Shown: piece by piece, positions 45,297 to 53,270 of the stretch
How the letters are laid out: every line of letters begins with the position of its first letter
How positions within the stretch are numbered: position 1 is the first letter of the stretch
NCBI GenBank assembly: GCA_016936355.1
Contig: JAFGYB010000023.1
Coordinates: 62,001-126,000, forward strand
DNA: 64,000 nucleotides
Reading direction: 5' to 3'
From: Bacteroidales bacterium
GTDB taxonomy: Bacteria; Bacteroidota; Bacteroidia; Bacteroidales; F082
Translations under genes and position numbers: made by a program
Notes under the pieces: model-generated
The model's input: the letters and a program-made list of their open reading frames with translations, nothing else
Database searches by the model: none
What the model was told of the DNA's origin: nothing

Positions 45297-45386
45297 AAAA
45301 TAAAAAATACGGAAGATTGTTGAAGAAATTCTGTAACTAAAAAATTTTAAAACTGTCATATAAGTAAACGCAAAAAAATTTAAGTC

Positions 45387-45542
45387 ATGAAAACAAAAGC
45401 TCCTGGTTCCTTACGATTTTTCCCGGGCTACTTCAACGCCCCCAGGAACTACCAGAGAAAAGGCAAAAACCGCCTGGCCATGACGGCCTGTCATCCAACC
45501 TTCAGAAGCTGGATGAATCCTCAAAATCTGTTCGACCTTTAG
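45387..45542 (+). CDS. Micro-protein copy 2 of the PGYF family
   Basis: 51 codons. It aligns with copy 3 without gaps, 25 of 51 residues identical. Blocks: RFFPGYF (10-16), PRNYQRKGK (19-27), TACHP (33-37), WMN (42-44), then an aromatic/hydrophobic end. Net charge about +8. One Cys and one His adjacent (C35, H36). The GYF and PR codons differ from those of the other copies at third positions (GGC/GGG/GGT, TTC/TTT, AGG/CGC/CGG), which points to selection on protein. Not secreted by any visible signal. Function unknown. Confidence 0.82.
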   Translation: MKTKAPGSLRFFPGYFNAPRNYQRKGKNRLAMTACHPTFRSWMNPQNLFDL

Positions 45543-45604
45543 TATCGATACGGAACTCCTTCACTCATCAGGCAAACTCAAATCAAACTACAAAAACTTA
45601 AGCC

Positions 45605-45760
45605 ATGAAAACGAACGAAACATACGAATCACGCTTCTACCCGGGGTACTTTTCCAAACCCCGCAACTACCAGAAAAAAGAAAAGAAACGTCGCGTTTTC
45701 ACCGCCTGCCATCCCTCTCTGTGGAACTGGATGAACAACAAAACGTTCTCTGCTTACTAA
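45605..45760 (+). CDS. Micro-protein copy 3 of the PGYF family
   Basis: 51 codons; the best partner of copy 2. RFYPGYF (10-16), PRNYQKKEKKRR (19-30), TACHP (33-37), WNWMN (40-44). Eleven Lys/Arg against three Glu give a net charge near +8, concentrated in residues 18-30, so binding to nucleic acid, membrane or an acidic partner is possible. No signal peptide. Preceded by TTAAGCCATGAAA, similar to the upstream sequence of copy 2. Confidence 0.82.
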   Translation: MKTNETYESRFYPGYFSKPRNYQKKEKKRRVFTACHPSLWNWMNNKTFSAY

Positions 45761-45793
45761 ATTTCAAACTATTCACTACTAAAAAATTATGTC

Positions 45794-45943
45794 ATGAAAG
45801 CATTAACTAATTCATTCAAATTTTACCCTGGTTATTTTCGGGCACCCCGGGTAAACCAAAGAAAAGACAAAGCCAGACATTCCTTAACAAGCTGCTGTTG
45901 TTCCAAATGGCGGTGGGGAAACGAATCGTTTTTTAACCTCTAA
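45794..45943 (+). CDS. Micro-protein copy 4 of the PGYF family (Cys-rich variant)
   Basis: 49 codons. KFYPGYF (9-15), PR then NQRKDKAR (18-28), and in place of TACHP the sequence TSCCC with three adjacent cysteines (34-36), then KWRWGN and an FF ending. One residue shorter before the motif than copies 2 and 3. Net charge about +8. The Cys cluster could bind metal or form disulfides. It is the last full copy, 64 nt before the kinase gene. Confidence 0.8.
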   Translation: MKALTNSFKFYPGYFRAPRVNQRKDKARHSLTSCCCSKWRWGNESFFNL

Positions 45944-45954
45944 AAAACAAGAAC

Positions 45955-45996
45955 ATGAAACAATTTATGGAACATATTTCTTTTACTAACTTATGA
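45955..45996 (+). CDS. 13-codon reading frame before the histidine kinase gene (possible translation relay)
   Basis: ATG at 45955 to TGA at 45994-45996. Its end overlaps a second minimal frame (ATG 45993, TAA 46005-46007, four codons), whose stop codon directly abuts the kinase ATG at 46008. The chain could couple kinase translation to passing ribosomes. It may equally be chance in an AT-rich stretch. Confidence 0.3.
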   Translation: MKQFMEHISFTNL

Positions 45997-46007
45997 AAAC
46001 CCTTTAA

Positions 46008-47063
46008 ATGACCACGCTGAATCCCGTATCACAAAACAAGAATTACCTGGTAACCTATCTGATGATCTGGACCGTCATCATTGCGTTGCACACATTAATT
46101 CTGAACCTGTTCTACGAAATCAACAGCCTGGTTAGTTTTACCGACGCGCTGATTTTCAATATTCTCTTTATGATCATCGGATACAGCCTCTGGTTTGTGA
46201 TCCGGTTTAACCTCAAAGAGAAACCCTCAATTCTGGACATCATCTTTAACCATTTACTGGTAGCCCTGGTCGTGATTGCCTTTTGGCTTGCTGCCGGGTA
46301 TTTCATCCTTTCCTATATCAATACCAACAATGCCGACTACCTTTCGTTCCTGCGACAATCGCTACCCTGGCGGGGCGTTACAGGACTTTTTTACTACCTG
46401 ATTTTTGTATTGTTTTACTACCTGATGATATACAACGACGACCTTCAGGAGAAATTAAAAATGGAAAACGAATTACAGAATCTGGTCACCGAAGCTGAAT
46501 TAAATGCCTTAAAATCACAGATAAATCCCCATTTTTTATTCAACAGCCTGAATTCCATCAGTTCGCTTACCATCTCCAATCCCGACAAAGCCCAGGAAAT
46601 GGTGATCAAATTGTCCGATTTCCTCAGGTATTCACTAAGCCACGACAAAAACGAACAAACGAGTCTGAAAGAAGAGTTTGACAATTTGTTACGATATCTG
46701 GAAATTGAAAAAGTACGGTTTGGAAAACGCCTGAACTTCATTTACAACATCCCCGAAAATTGTTATCAGGCAAGAATTCCCAACATGCTGCTGCAGCCCT
46801 TAATCGAAAACTCTATCAAACACGGGGTGTACAACAGTTCTGAAGAAACCGAAGTGGAAATTCAATGTACCGACAAAAATGATTATCTTGTCATAGAAAT
46901 TACCAACGATTATGATCCCGACACAAAAAAACCTAAAGGAGAAGGCGTGGGATTGAAAAACATAAAGAAACGGCTGCAACTGATCTACGGGAGAAGCGAT
47001 TTGCTGGAAACCATTGCTGAAAAAATGGTCTTTAAAGCTATATTAACCTTGCCAAAACAGTAA
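46008..47063 (+). CDS. LytS/YpdA-type sensor histidine kinase
   Basis: Membrane sensor of 351 residues with four transmembrane helices (about 14-35, 45-66, 80-104, 122-141), a short coiled-coil linker and the His_kinase domain. The phospho-accepting His is H175 in SQINPHFLFNSLNSIS; the ATPase part has PNMLLQPLIENSIKHG (N box) and GEGVGLKNIKKRL (G box). There is no extracytoplasmic sensor domain, so it probably senses through its membrane helices or through a partner such as the LiaF-like protein in the same operon. The response regulator follows after 3 nt. Confidence 0.93.
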   Translation: MTTLNPVSQNKNYLVTYLMIWTVIIALHTLILNLFYEINSLVSFTDALIFNILFMIIGYSLWFVIRFNLKEKPSILDIIFNHLLVALVVIAFWLAAGYFILSYINTNNADYLSFLRQSLPWRGVTGLFYYLIFVLFYYLMIYNDDLQEKLKMENELQNLVTEAELNALKSQINPHFLFNSLNSISSLTISNPDKAQEMVIKLSDFLRYSLSHDKNEQTSLKEEFDNLLRYLEIEKVRFGKRLNFIYNIPENCYQARIPNMLLQPLIENSIKHGVYNSSEETEVEIQCTDKNDYLVIEITNDYDPDTKKPKGEGVGLKNIKKRLQLIYGRSDLLETIAEKMVFKAILTLPKQ

Positions 47064-47066
47064 GTC

Positions 47067-47825
47067 ATGGAAGAAACACTGCGCATCATTATTATCGAAG
47101 ACGAACAACCAGCCAGAGATCTGGTCAAAGCTTATTTGAAGTCATATGAAAACCTGGAGTTGGTTGCGGAATGTGAAAACGGATTCGAAGGAATCAAGGC
47201 CATTCAGGAACACCAACCCGACCTGGTGTTTCTCGACATTCAAATGCCCAAGCTTACCGGGTTCGAAATGCTGGAATTGCTGGATGATAATCCGGAAATC
47301 ATTTTCACAACGGCCTATGATCAGTTTGCCATCAAGGCTTTTGAACTCAATGCCATCGATTATTTAATGAAACCCTTTTCAAGAGACCGTTTCCATCAGG
47401 CACTGAGCAAGGCGTTTGAACGGATGCGTAACAAACAGGCGAACGAAAAACCGGCTTTGGAAAAGCTGAAAGAAAGCATCCGGGAGAAATCGGGTCCGCT
47501 GGAACGTATTTTTGTGAAAACAGGCAGCCATATTGATGTGATTCCCGTTCCTGATATTTTCTATATCCAGGCACAGGACGACTATGTGGAACTCCACAGT
47601 CCCACGGGGCGGTTCCTGAAAAAAGAAACCATGGCCAGCATCGAAAAGCAGCTTCCCGACGGACAGTTTCTGAGGGTTCACCGTTCCTCCATTATCAATA
47701 CCAAACAAATTGATAAACTGGAAAAATACGGGAAAGAAAGCTATGTGGTGATCTTAAAAGACGGGACACGCGTCATCGTCAGCAAAAGCCGTGTAAAAAC
47801 ACTTAAAGAACAGTTGGGTATTTAG
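47067..47825 (+). CDS. LytTR-family response regulator
   Basis: A 252-residue DNA-binding regulator. The receiver domain (1-120) has D57 as phosphorylation site (LVFLDIQMPKLTGFEM), acidic residues E11-D12 and Lys in MKPF. The LytTR domain covers about 145-250 (IFVKTGSHIDVIPVPDIFYIQAQDDYVELH, FLRVHRSSIINTKQIDKLE). Cognate partner of the kinase upstream; likely targets include its own operon promoter. Its stop codon overlaps the stop of the convergent dehydrogenase gene, and no terminator hairpin is seen between them. Confidence 0.93.
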   Translation: MEETLRIIIIEDEQPARDLVKAYLKSYENLELVAECENGFEGIKAIQEHQPDLVFLDIQMPKLTGFEMLELLDDNPEIIFTTAYDQFAIKAFELNAIDYLMKPFSRDRFHQALSKAFERMRNKQANEKPALEKLKESIREKSGPLERIFVKTGSHIDVIPVPDIFYIQAQDDYVELHSPTGRFLKKETMASIEKQLPDGQFLRVHRSSIINTKQIDKLEKYGKESYVVILKDGTRVIVSKSRVKTLKEQLGI

Positions 47826-48772
47826 TCCTGAATACCGTACAACGTTTTTATTTTTTCTACCAGTGTATGGGCCAGTTTCCAATTGGATTCATGGGTCCAG
47901 CCTGCAATATGCGGCGACAAGACGACCTGATCCATTTCAATCAGATCCGTGAATGCCCGGGGAAGCTGACTGGCTTCCAGGTGTTCAAAAGACAACCCTT
48001 CAAACTCCAGCACATCCAGGCAGGCTCCACGAACAGTACCCGATTTCAGGTTTTTTACAAGATCGGCAGTGTGCACAATTTTACCCCGCGCCGTGTTCAC
48101 CAAAAAGAATGACTTTTTGAATCGGTTGATAAATTCATCCGTGACCAGGAAACGGGTTTCATCGGTCAGAGGCAAGTGCAGGCTGACTATATCACATTGT
48201 TCATACAACTCATCCATAGAAGCTTCCCGTGCGTAAGCATCACTGAAGCCGGTTTTGTATTTATCGTAGGCCAGTATGTTTACGTCAAAACCTGATAACT
48301 TTCTGGCAAAAGCACCTCCGGTATTGCCATAGCCAATAATGCCCACGGTTTTGCCTTCCAGTTCCAACCCCCTGTTTTCTTCTCTTTTCCAAATTCCCTG
48401 CCGAACTTCCGCATCGGCACGACGCAAGTGATTCATCAGCATGAGCAACATACCGACGGCCTGTTCTCCCACCGCATTACGGTTTCCTTCCGGCGCATTC
48501 AAACACTCAATATTCCTGCGTTGGGCAAAGTCCACATCAATATTCTCCATTCCGGCTCCCACTCTGCCGATAAATTGAAGTTTCTCGGCTTTCGACAAGA
48601 TTTCTTCATCCATTTTAATTTTACTTCGGATGATCACTCCTTCGTATTCGTGAATGATGTTCAGAAAATCTGCTCTTTTATATCCTGAAAAAGCGTCACA
48701 CTGAAAACCAGCCTTTTCCAACCCTTCCATCAGGTATGGGTGGGTCGTATCCACAAACAAAACCTTTTTCAT
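47822..48772 (-). CDS. D-isomer-specific 2-hydroxyacid dehydrogenase (phosphoglycerate dehydrogenase-like)
   Basis: NAD-dependent dehydrogenase of 316 residues. Rossmann motif GIIGYGNTGGAFARKL (about 145-160), catalytic Arg in NTARGK, Glu in CLDVLEFEG and His in LSPHIAGWTHES. It has the short form without ACT domain, and no neighbour from serine biosynthesis, so it could be a glyoxylate/hydroxypyruvate reductase or a phosphoglycerate dehydrogenase. Converges with the response regulator gene with overlapping stop codons. Confidence 0.85.
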   Translation of the reverse strand: MKKVLFVDTTHPYLMEGLEKAGFQCDAFSGYKRADFLNIIHEYEGVIIRSKIKMDEEILSKAEKLQFIGRVGAGMENIDVDFAQRRNIECLNAPEGNRNAVGEQAVGMLLMLMNHLRRADAEVRQGIWKREENRGLELEGKTVGIIGYGNTGGAFARKLSGFDVNILAYDKYKTGFSDAYAREASMDELYEQCDIVSLHLPLTDETRFLVTDEFINRFKKSFFLVNTARGKIVHTADLVKNLKSGTVRGACLDVLEFEGLSFEHLEASQLPRAFTDLIEMDQVVLSPHIAGWTHESNWKLAHTLVEKIKTLYGIQD

Positions 48773-48882
48773 GTACCTCTGCTGTTTCTGTTACCGGGCA
48801 AAGTTCCGAAAAAAACTAATGGCCTTCCAACAGACCTGTTGTTTTCCAGCACAAAGCAGGCTTAAAATGCATGAAACAATAT

Positions 48883-48913
48883 TTTGCCCTAAGAAAAACA
48901 AATCATACCTTTG
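48883..48913 (+). promoter_or_regulatory. Promoter of the RND exporter operon (TTTG-N19-TACCTTTG)
   Basis: TTTG at 48883-48886, 19 nt, then TACCTTTG at 48906-48913: one of the best promoter matches in the window. It predicts a leader of about 75 nt. Confidence 0.65.
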
Positions 48914-48992
48914 CCCTCTTGTTTCTGAATTTTTAAATACTGGATAAAATTCTGGGCAATTTTTCATATTTTTCGGTGAATATTAAAAAGTT

Positions 48993-51416
48993 ATGTGGCA
49001 ATATCTCGTAAGGTTCATCCTTAGAAACAGACTGGCGATATTAATTGTGATTGGTTTGCTCACTGTTTTTATGGGTTTTGAAGGTTCCAAAGTGAAACTC
49101 TCTTACGAATTGGCCAAGATGCTGCCTTCTACCGATCCCACCAGCATCGAATACAATACCTTTAAGAAAGAGTTCGGTCAAACCGGAGACGGCAGTGTGA
49201 CTTTTGTTGCCGTAGAAGATCCCAACCTGTTTACCCTCAGCCATTTTACCGAATGGTACAACATCACCCAGGAATTGAGAAAAATTAAAGGCGTGAAGGG
49301 TGTCACTTCAGCTGCCCGTGTCTTTTCACTGGTGAGAAACGACAGTTTGCACAAGTTTCAGTTTAAAAATTTGGTTCCGGTAAAACCAACTACCCAACAA
49401 CAGGTAGACTCCATCCGGAATGTGCTGTACGACCTGCCCATGTATGCCAACCGGTTGTACAACAAAGAAAACCATGTTCACATGATCATGATCACCGTGG
49501 ACAAAAATATTCTGAATTCCAAGAAGCGCATCCCGATGATGCAGAAAATAACGGAAACCGTAAATCAGTACGGACAAAAATTTCATTTGGACATTCGTTA
49601 TTCAGGCCTTCCGTATATCCGCACCATTCAAAGCAAGCTGATATTGAACGAATCCTATTTCTTCATATTACTGTCTGCTTTTATCACCTTTGTTTTACTC
49701 TTCTTTTTGTTCCGGTCGTTCAGGGCGGTTTTTTTCGCTATGGTGGTGGTTATTGTGGCTGTGATCTGGACTCTGGGAAGCATTACATTGCTGGGATATA
49801 AATTTACCATTTTAACAGGAGTGCTGCCCCCCTTACTGATCGTAATTGGCGTGGAGAACTCCATCTTTCTGCTGAATAAATACCTGGACGAAATCCGTCA
49901 ACACGGGAACAAAACCAAAGCACTGTCGCGGATGATCATCCGGATCGGGAAAGCAAACTTCCTGACCAATGCCACAACTGCCGTAGGATTTGGATCTTTT
50001 ATCATTACTTCCAACACTTTTCTGGTTGAATTCGGAATTGTGGCCACCATCAACATCCTGGTGATTTATGTGTTGTCCATGCTGTTGTTACCCATTCTCT
50101 TCAGCTATTTCCCGGTTCCAAAAGCCAAACACATGCGGCACCTGGAAAATGAAAAGGGTTTTACTTCCCTTTTTGTGCGAAAAGTAACCCACGTGGTCCT
50201 AAACTACCGAACGATCGTTTACGTGGTAACCATCACACTGGTTTTGGCAGGTATATACGGAGCTACACGGTTGAGAACAACAGGATCTATTGTGGATGAT
50301 CTCTCGAAGAACAGCAAAATCAGGAAAGATCTGCGGTTTTTCGAGAAAAACTTTAAAGGGGTCATGCCGCTGGAGATCACCATCAATACGGAAAAACCAA
50401 ACGGGGTTCTGCGTTTGACAACACTTCGAAAAATCAACGAACTTCAGAATATGCTCGCCCAGTATCCTGAGTTTGCCCAGCCGGTATCCATTGTAGAAAT
50501 TGTTAAAGCTGCCAAACAAGCTTTTTACAGGGGTAACCCAAAGATGTACACACTGCCCAACAGTCAGGAGAAAAACTTCATCATGTCGTATATCCCTGAT
50601 TTCGGGAACCAGAAAAACAACCTGCTCAACTCATTTGTCGATTCCAACTATCAGATTGCACGGGTATCGGTACAAATGGAGAATGTAGGAACCAATGAAA
50701 TTGACAGCATACTGAGAACCATCAGACCGAAAATCGATAAAATTTTCCCGCCCGCACATTACAAAGTTCACCTGACGGGAACCAGTGTTGTCTTTTTGAA
50801 GAGCACCAATTACCTGGTGAAAAACCTGTTTACCAGCTTACTGCTGGCGATTATTGCCATTACCCTTCTGATGTCCGTCATTTTCTCTTCGGTAAAAATG
50901 ATTTTGGTGTCTCTTATCCCCAATGCCATCCCCCTGATTCTGACAGCGGGCATGATGGGCTACTTCGGTATTTCCATCAAGCCGTCCACCATCATTATCT
51001 TCAGTATTGCGTTAGGGATCAGTGTAGACAATACCATACATTTTCTTTCCCGATACCGGCTGCATTTAAAATCGAAACGGTGGAAAATAAAAGAATCTGT
51101 ACTGGCCACTTTACAGGAAACCGGGCACAGCATGATTTTTTCAGCTATTGTCCTGTTTTTCGGATTCTTCATTTTCACGCTTTCTTCGTTTGGAGGCACT
51201 CAGGCTTTAGGTTATCTGGTTTCCATCACGCTGCTGGTAGCACTGTTTACCAACCTGATTGTTTTGCCTTCGCTGCTCATCACGCTGAACAAATGGCTGT
51301 TGACACCTGCCTTCAAACGGCCGGGAACCATTTCCATGGATAATGAAAACGAACAAACCAAGAAGATCGAAAAGATCGTCAAAGAAGAACTGGATAAAAA
51401 AGATCAAAACCCATAA
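48993..51416 (+). CDS. RND/MMPL-family exporter
   Basis: Inner-membrane transporter of 807 residues with two halves, each with one helix, a periplasmic loop (about 35-215 and 430-600) and five helices. The central helix motifs (GVENSIFLLNKYLDEIRQHG and its second copy ISVDNTIHFLSRYRLHLKS) mark the MMPL/hydrophobe-exporter subgroup with SSD-like character rather than AcrB, which is longer. Candidate substrates are lipids or hopanoid-like molecules, as inferred for the group. It is followed by rfbA after 3 nt and then the polyprenyl synthase, so the three may be one operon linked to envelope lipids. Confidence 0.85.
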   Translation: MWQYLVRFILRNRLAILIVIGLLTVFMGFEGSKVKLSYELAKMLPSTDPTSIEYNTFKKEFGQTGDGSVTFVAVEDPNLFTLSHFTEWYNITQELRKIKGVKGVTSAARVFSLVRNDSLHKFQFKNLVPVKPTTQQQVDSIRNVLYDLPMYANRLYNKENHVHMIMITVDKNILNSKKRIPMMQKITETVNQYGQKFHLDIRYSGLPYIRTIQSKLILNESYFFILLSAFITFVLLFFLFRSFRAVFFAMVVVIVAVIWTLGSITLLGYKFTILTGVLPPLLIVIGVENSIFLLNKYLDEIRQHGNKTKALSRMIIRIGKANFLTNATTAVGFGSFIITSNTFLVEFGIVATINILVIYVLSMLLLPILFSYFPVPKAKHMRHLENEKGFTSLFVRKVTHVVLNYRTIVYVVTITLVLAGIYGATRLRTTGSIVDDLSKNSKIRKDLRFFEKNFKGVMPLEITINTEKPNGVLRLTTLRKINELQNMLAQYPEFAQPVSIVEIVKAAKQAFYRGNPKMYTLPNSQEKNFIMSYIPDFGNQKNNLLNSFVDSNYQIARVSVQMENVGTNEIDSILRTIRPKIDKIFPPAHYKVHLTGTSVVFLKSTNYLVKNLFTSLLLAIIAITLLMSVIFSSVKMILVSLIPNAIPLILTAGMMGYFGISIKPSTIIIFSIALGISVDNTIHFLSRYRLHLKSKRWKIKESVLATLQETGHSMIFSAIVLFFGFFIFTLSSFGGTQALGYLVSITLLVALFTNLIVLPSLLITLNKWLLTPAFKRPGTISMDNENEQTKKIEKIVKEELDKKDQNP

Positions 51417-51419
51417 ATC

Positions 51420-52280
51420 ATGAAAGGCATTATTTTAGCCGGCGGATCCGGCACGCGTCTCCATCCCCTGACCCTGGCAGTGAGCAAACAGCTTATGCCT
51501 ATTTACGATAAGCCCATGATCTATTATCCGCTGTCCATCCTGTTGATGGCAGGGATCAAGGATATTCTGATTATCTCCACACCCCACGACACCCCCAATT
51601 TCAAATTGTTGCTGGGTGACGGATCTCGTATTGGCTGTCGTTTTGAATATGCCGTTCAGGAAGAACCCAACGGACTGGCTCAGGCTTTTGTGATTGGTGA
51701 AGAGTTCATCGGAAAAGACAAAGTGGCCCTGGTTTTGGGGGACAATATTTTTTATGGAAGAGGTTTGCACCAGTTACTGATGGACAGTACTGATCCTGAG
51801 GGAGGTCTGGTTTTTGCTTATCATGTTAAAGATCCTGAAAGATACGGTGTCGTAGAATTTGATGACGACATGAATGCACTTTCCATTGAAGAAAAACCGG
51901 CAAATCCCAAATCACAATATGCTGTTCCCGGATTGTACTTTTACGATAACTCGGTAGTAGAAGTCGCCAAAAAACTGAAACCCAGCGCCCGGGGAGAATA
52001 TGAGATTACCGATGTCAACAAACATTACCTGAAAGAAGGAAAACTGAAAGTCGGACTCCTGAGCCGGGGCACTGCCTGGCTTGACACCGGAACCTTTGCC
52101 TCATTGATTGAGGCTTCCCAGTTTGTGGAAGTGATTCAGGAAAGACAAAATCAGAAGATCAGTTGTATTGAAGAAATTGCATACAAAAAAGGATTTATCA
52201 CCAAAGACCAACTTCGTGAAATTGCCCAACCGTTAATCAAAAGTGGTTACGGTCAGTATTTGATTGACTTAATAAAATAA
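51420..52280 (+). CDS. rfbA: Glucose-1-phosphate thymidylyltransferase
   Basis: Makes dTDP-glucose from dTTP and glucose 1-phosphate, the first step of dTDP-rhamnose synthesis for surface polysaccharide. The 286 residues begin with the nucleotidyl transferase motif [13 protein letters not shown] and have [15 protein letters not shown] and LGDNIFYG. C-terminal [17 protein letters not shown] is typical of the RmlA-short form. The usual rfbB, rfbC and rfbD are not adjacent. It sits between the exporter and the polyprenyl synthase (2-nt gap), with which it is likely cotranscribed. Confidence 0.95.
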   Translation: MKGIILAGGSGTRLHPLTLAVSKQLMPIYDKPMIYYPLSILLMAGIKDILIISTPHDTPNFKLLLGDGSRIGCRFEYAVQEEPNGLAQAFVIGEEFIGKDKVALVLGDNIFYGRGLHQLLMDSTDPEGGLVFAYHVKDPERYGVVEFDDDMNALSIEEKPANPKSQYAVPGLYFYDNSVVEVAKKLKPSARGEYEITDVNKHYLKEGKLKVGLLSRGTAWLDTGTFASLIEASQFVEVIQERQNQKISCIEEIAYKKGFITKDQLREIAQPLIKSGYGQYLIDLIK

Positions 52281-52282
52281 TC

Positions 52283-53269
52283 ATGGCAAGAAAAATGTAT
52301 ACGTTCGACGAACTTTACACGATTTTTTCCGAAGAACTCCAAAAGCAGAACTTCAGCAAAAGTCCCAAAGAACTATACGAACCCATTATTTATACCATTT
52401 CTCAGTCGGGTAAACGATTGCGTCCCATTTTCACCCTCATGTCCTGCGATTTGTTTGACTGCGACATCCGCAAAGCACTCAGTCAGGCCATTGCCATTGA
52501 ATTGCTGCACAATTTTACACTCGTCCACGACGATATTATGGACGAGGCTCCGATGCGGCATGGCAAACAAACCGTTCATGTTAAGTGGAACCAGAACCTG
52601 GCTATTCTGGCCGGCGATACCATGTATGCTCTGGCTTACCGCTATGCCCTGAATGCCGAACTGGACATTTTACCGGTCTTGTTGCAAACGTTTAACAACA
52701 CTGCATTGGAAGCCTGTGAAGGGCAGCAAATGGACATTAATTTTGAAAACAAAACCGGGGTCTCCATCGACGACTACCTGTTAATGATTAAATACAAAAC
52801 GGCTGTACTTTTTGGAGCCAGCATGCGTATCGGAGCATTAATAGCCCGGGCTCCCGAAAAGGACGTGCATCATCTCTATCAGTACGGCCTCAACATTGGG
52901 ATGGCGTTTCAGTTGAAAGATGATTTGCTGGATTTATACGGTCAAACATCCAGTTTCGGGAAAAGGAAAGGGATCGACATCATCGAAGGCAAGAGGACCT
53001 ACTTGTACATCATGGCCCTGGAAAAGGCAGATCCTGAAACCAGATCAAAACTGATCGATGCCTATCGAAAAGACCACCCGAATCCGGAACAAAAGATTGC
53101 GGAAGTAAAAAGGATCTTTGATCAACTGAACATCGAAGAGATCACACAGCAGGTGATTGAAGAGTATCTGAACAAAAGCCTGGAACATCTTGATCAGGTG
53201 GACAGACCGGTAGAAAATAAGAGGGTGTTGGAACAGCTGGCCAAACGCCTTATGTTCCGGGAGAAATAG
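52283..53269 (+). CDS. Polyprenyl diphosphate synthase (trans-type)
   Basis: Adds isopentenyl units to allylic diphosphates. 328 residues; the first Asp-rich motif is HDDIMDEAPMRHG and the second is LKDDLLD, both complete. The residue five before the first motif is Phe (NFTLVHDD), a bulky residue that in this family limits chain length, so a C15-C20 product is likelier than a long quinone side chain. It is the last gene of the exporter-rfbA group; its stop lies one base from the convergent ABC-F gene's stop. Confidence 0.88.
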   Translation: MARKMYTFDELYTIFSEELQKQNFSKSPKELYEPIIYTISQSGKRLRPIFTLMSCDLFDCDIRKALSQAIAIELLHNFTLVHDDIMDEAPMRHGKQTVHVKWNQNLAILAGDTMYALAYRYALNAELDILPVLLQTFNNTALEACEGQQMDINFENKTGVSIDDYLLMIKYKTAVLFGASMRIGALIARAPEKDVHHLYQYGLNIGMAFQLKDDLLDLYGQTSSFGKRKGIDIIEGKRTYLYIMALEKADPETRSKLIDAYRKDHPNPEQKIAEVKRIFDQLNIEEITQQVIEEYLNKSLEHLDQVDRPVENKRVLEQLAKRLMFREK

Positions 53270-53270
53270 G

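Noticed and set aside
45108..46007. Micro-gene region as a decayed gene or a CRISPR-like repeat
   Set aside because: Repeat similarity is at protein level with synonymous changes and unequal spacers containing stops in other frames; not a DNA repeat array and not one broken large gene, since each unit has its own ATG and stop in comparable places.
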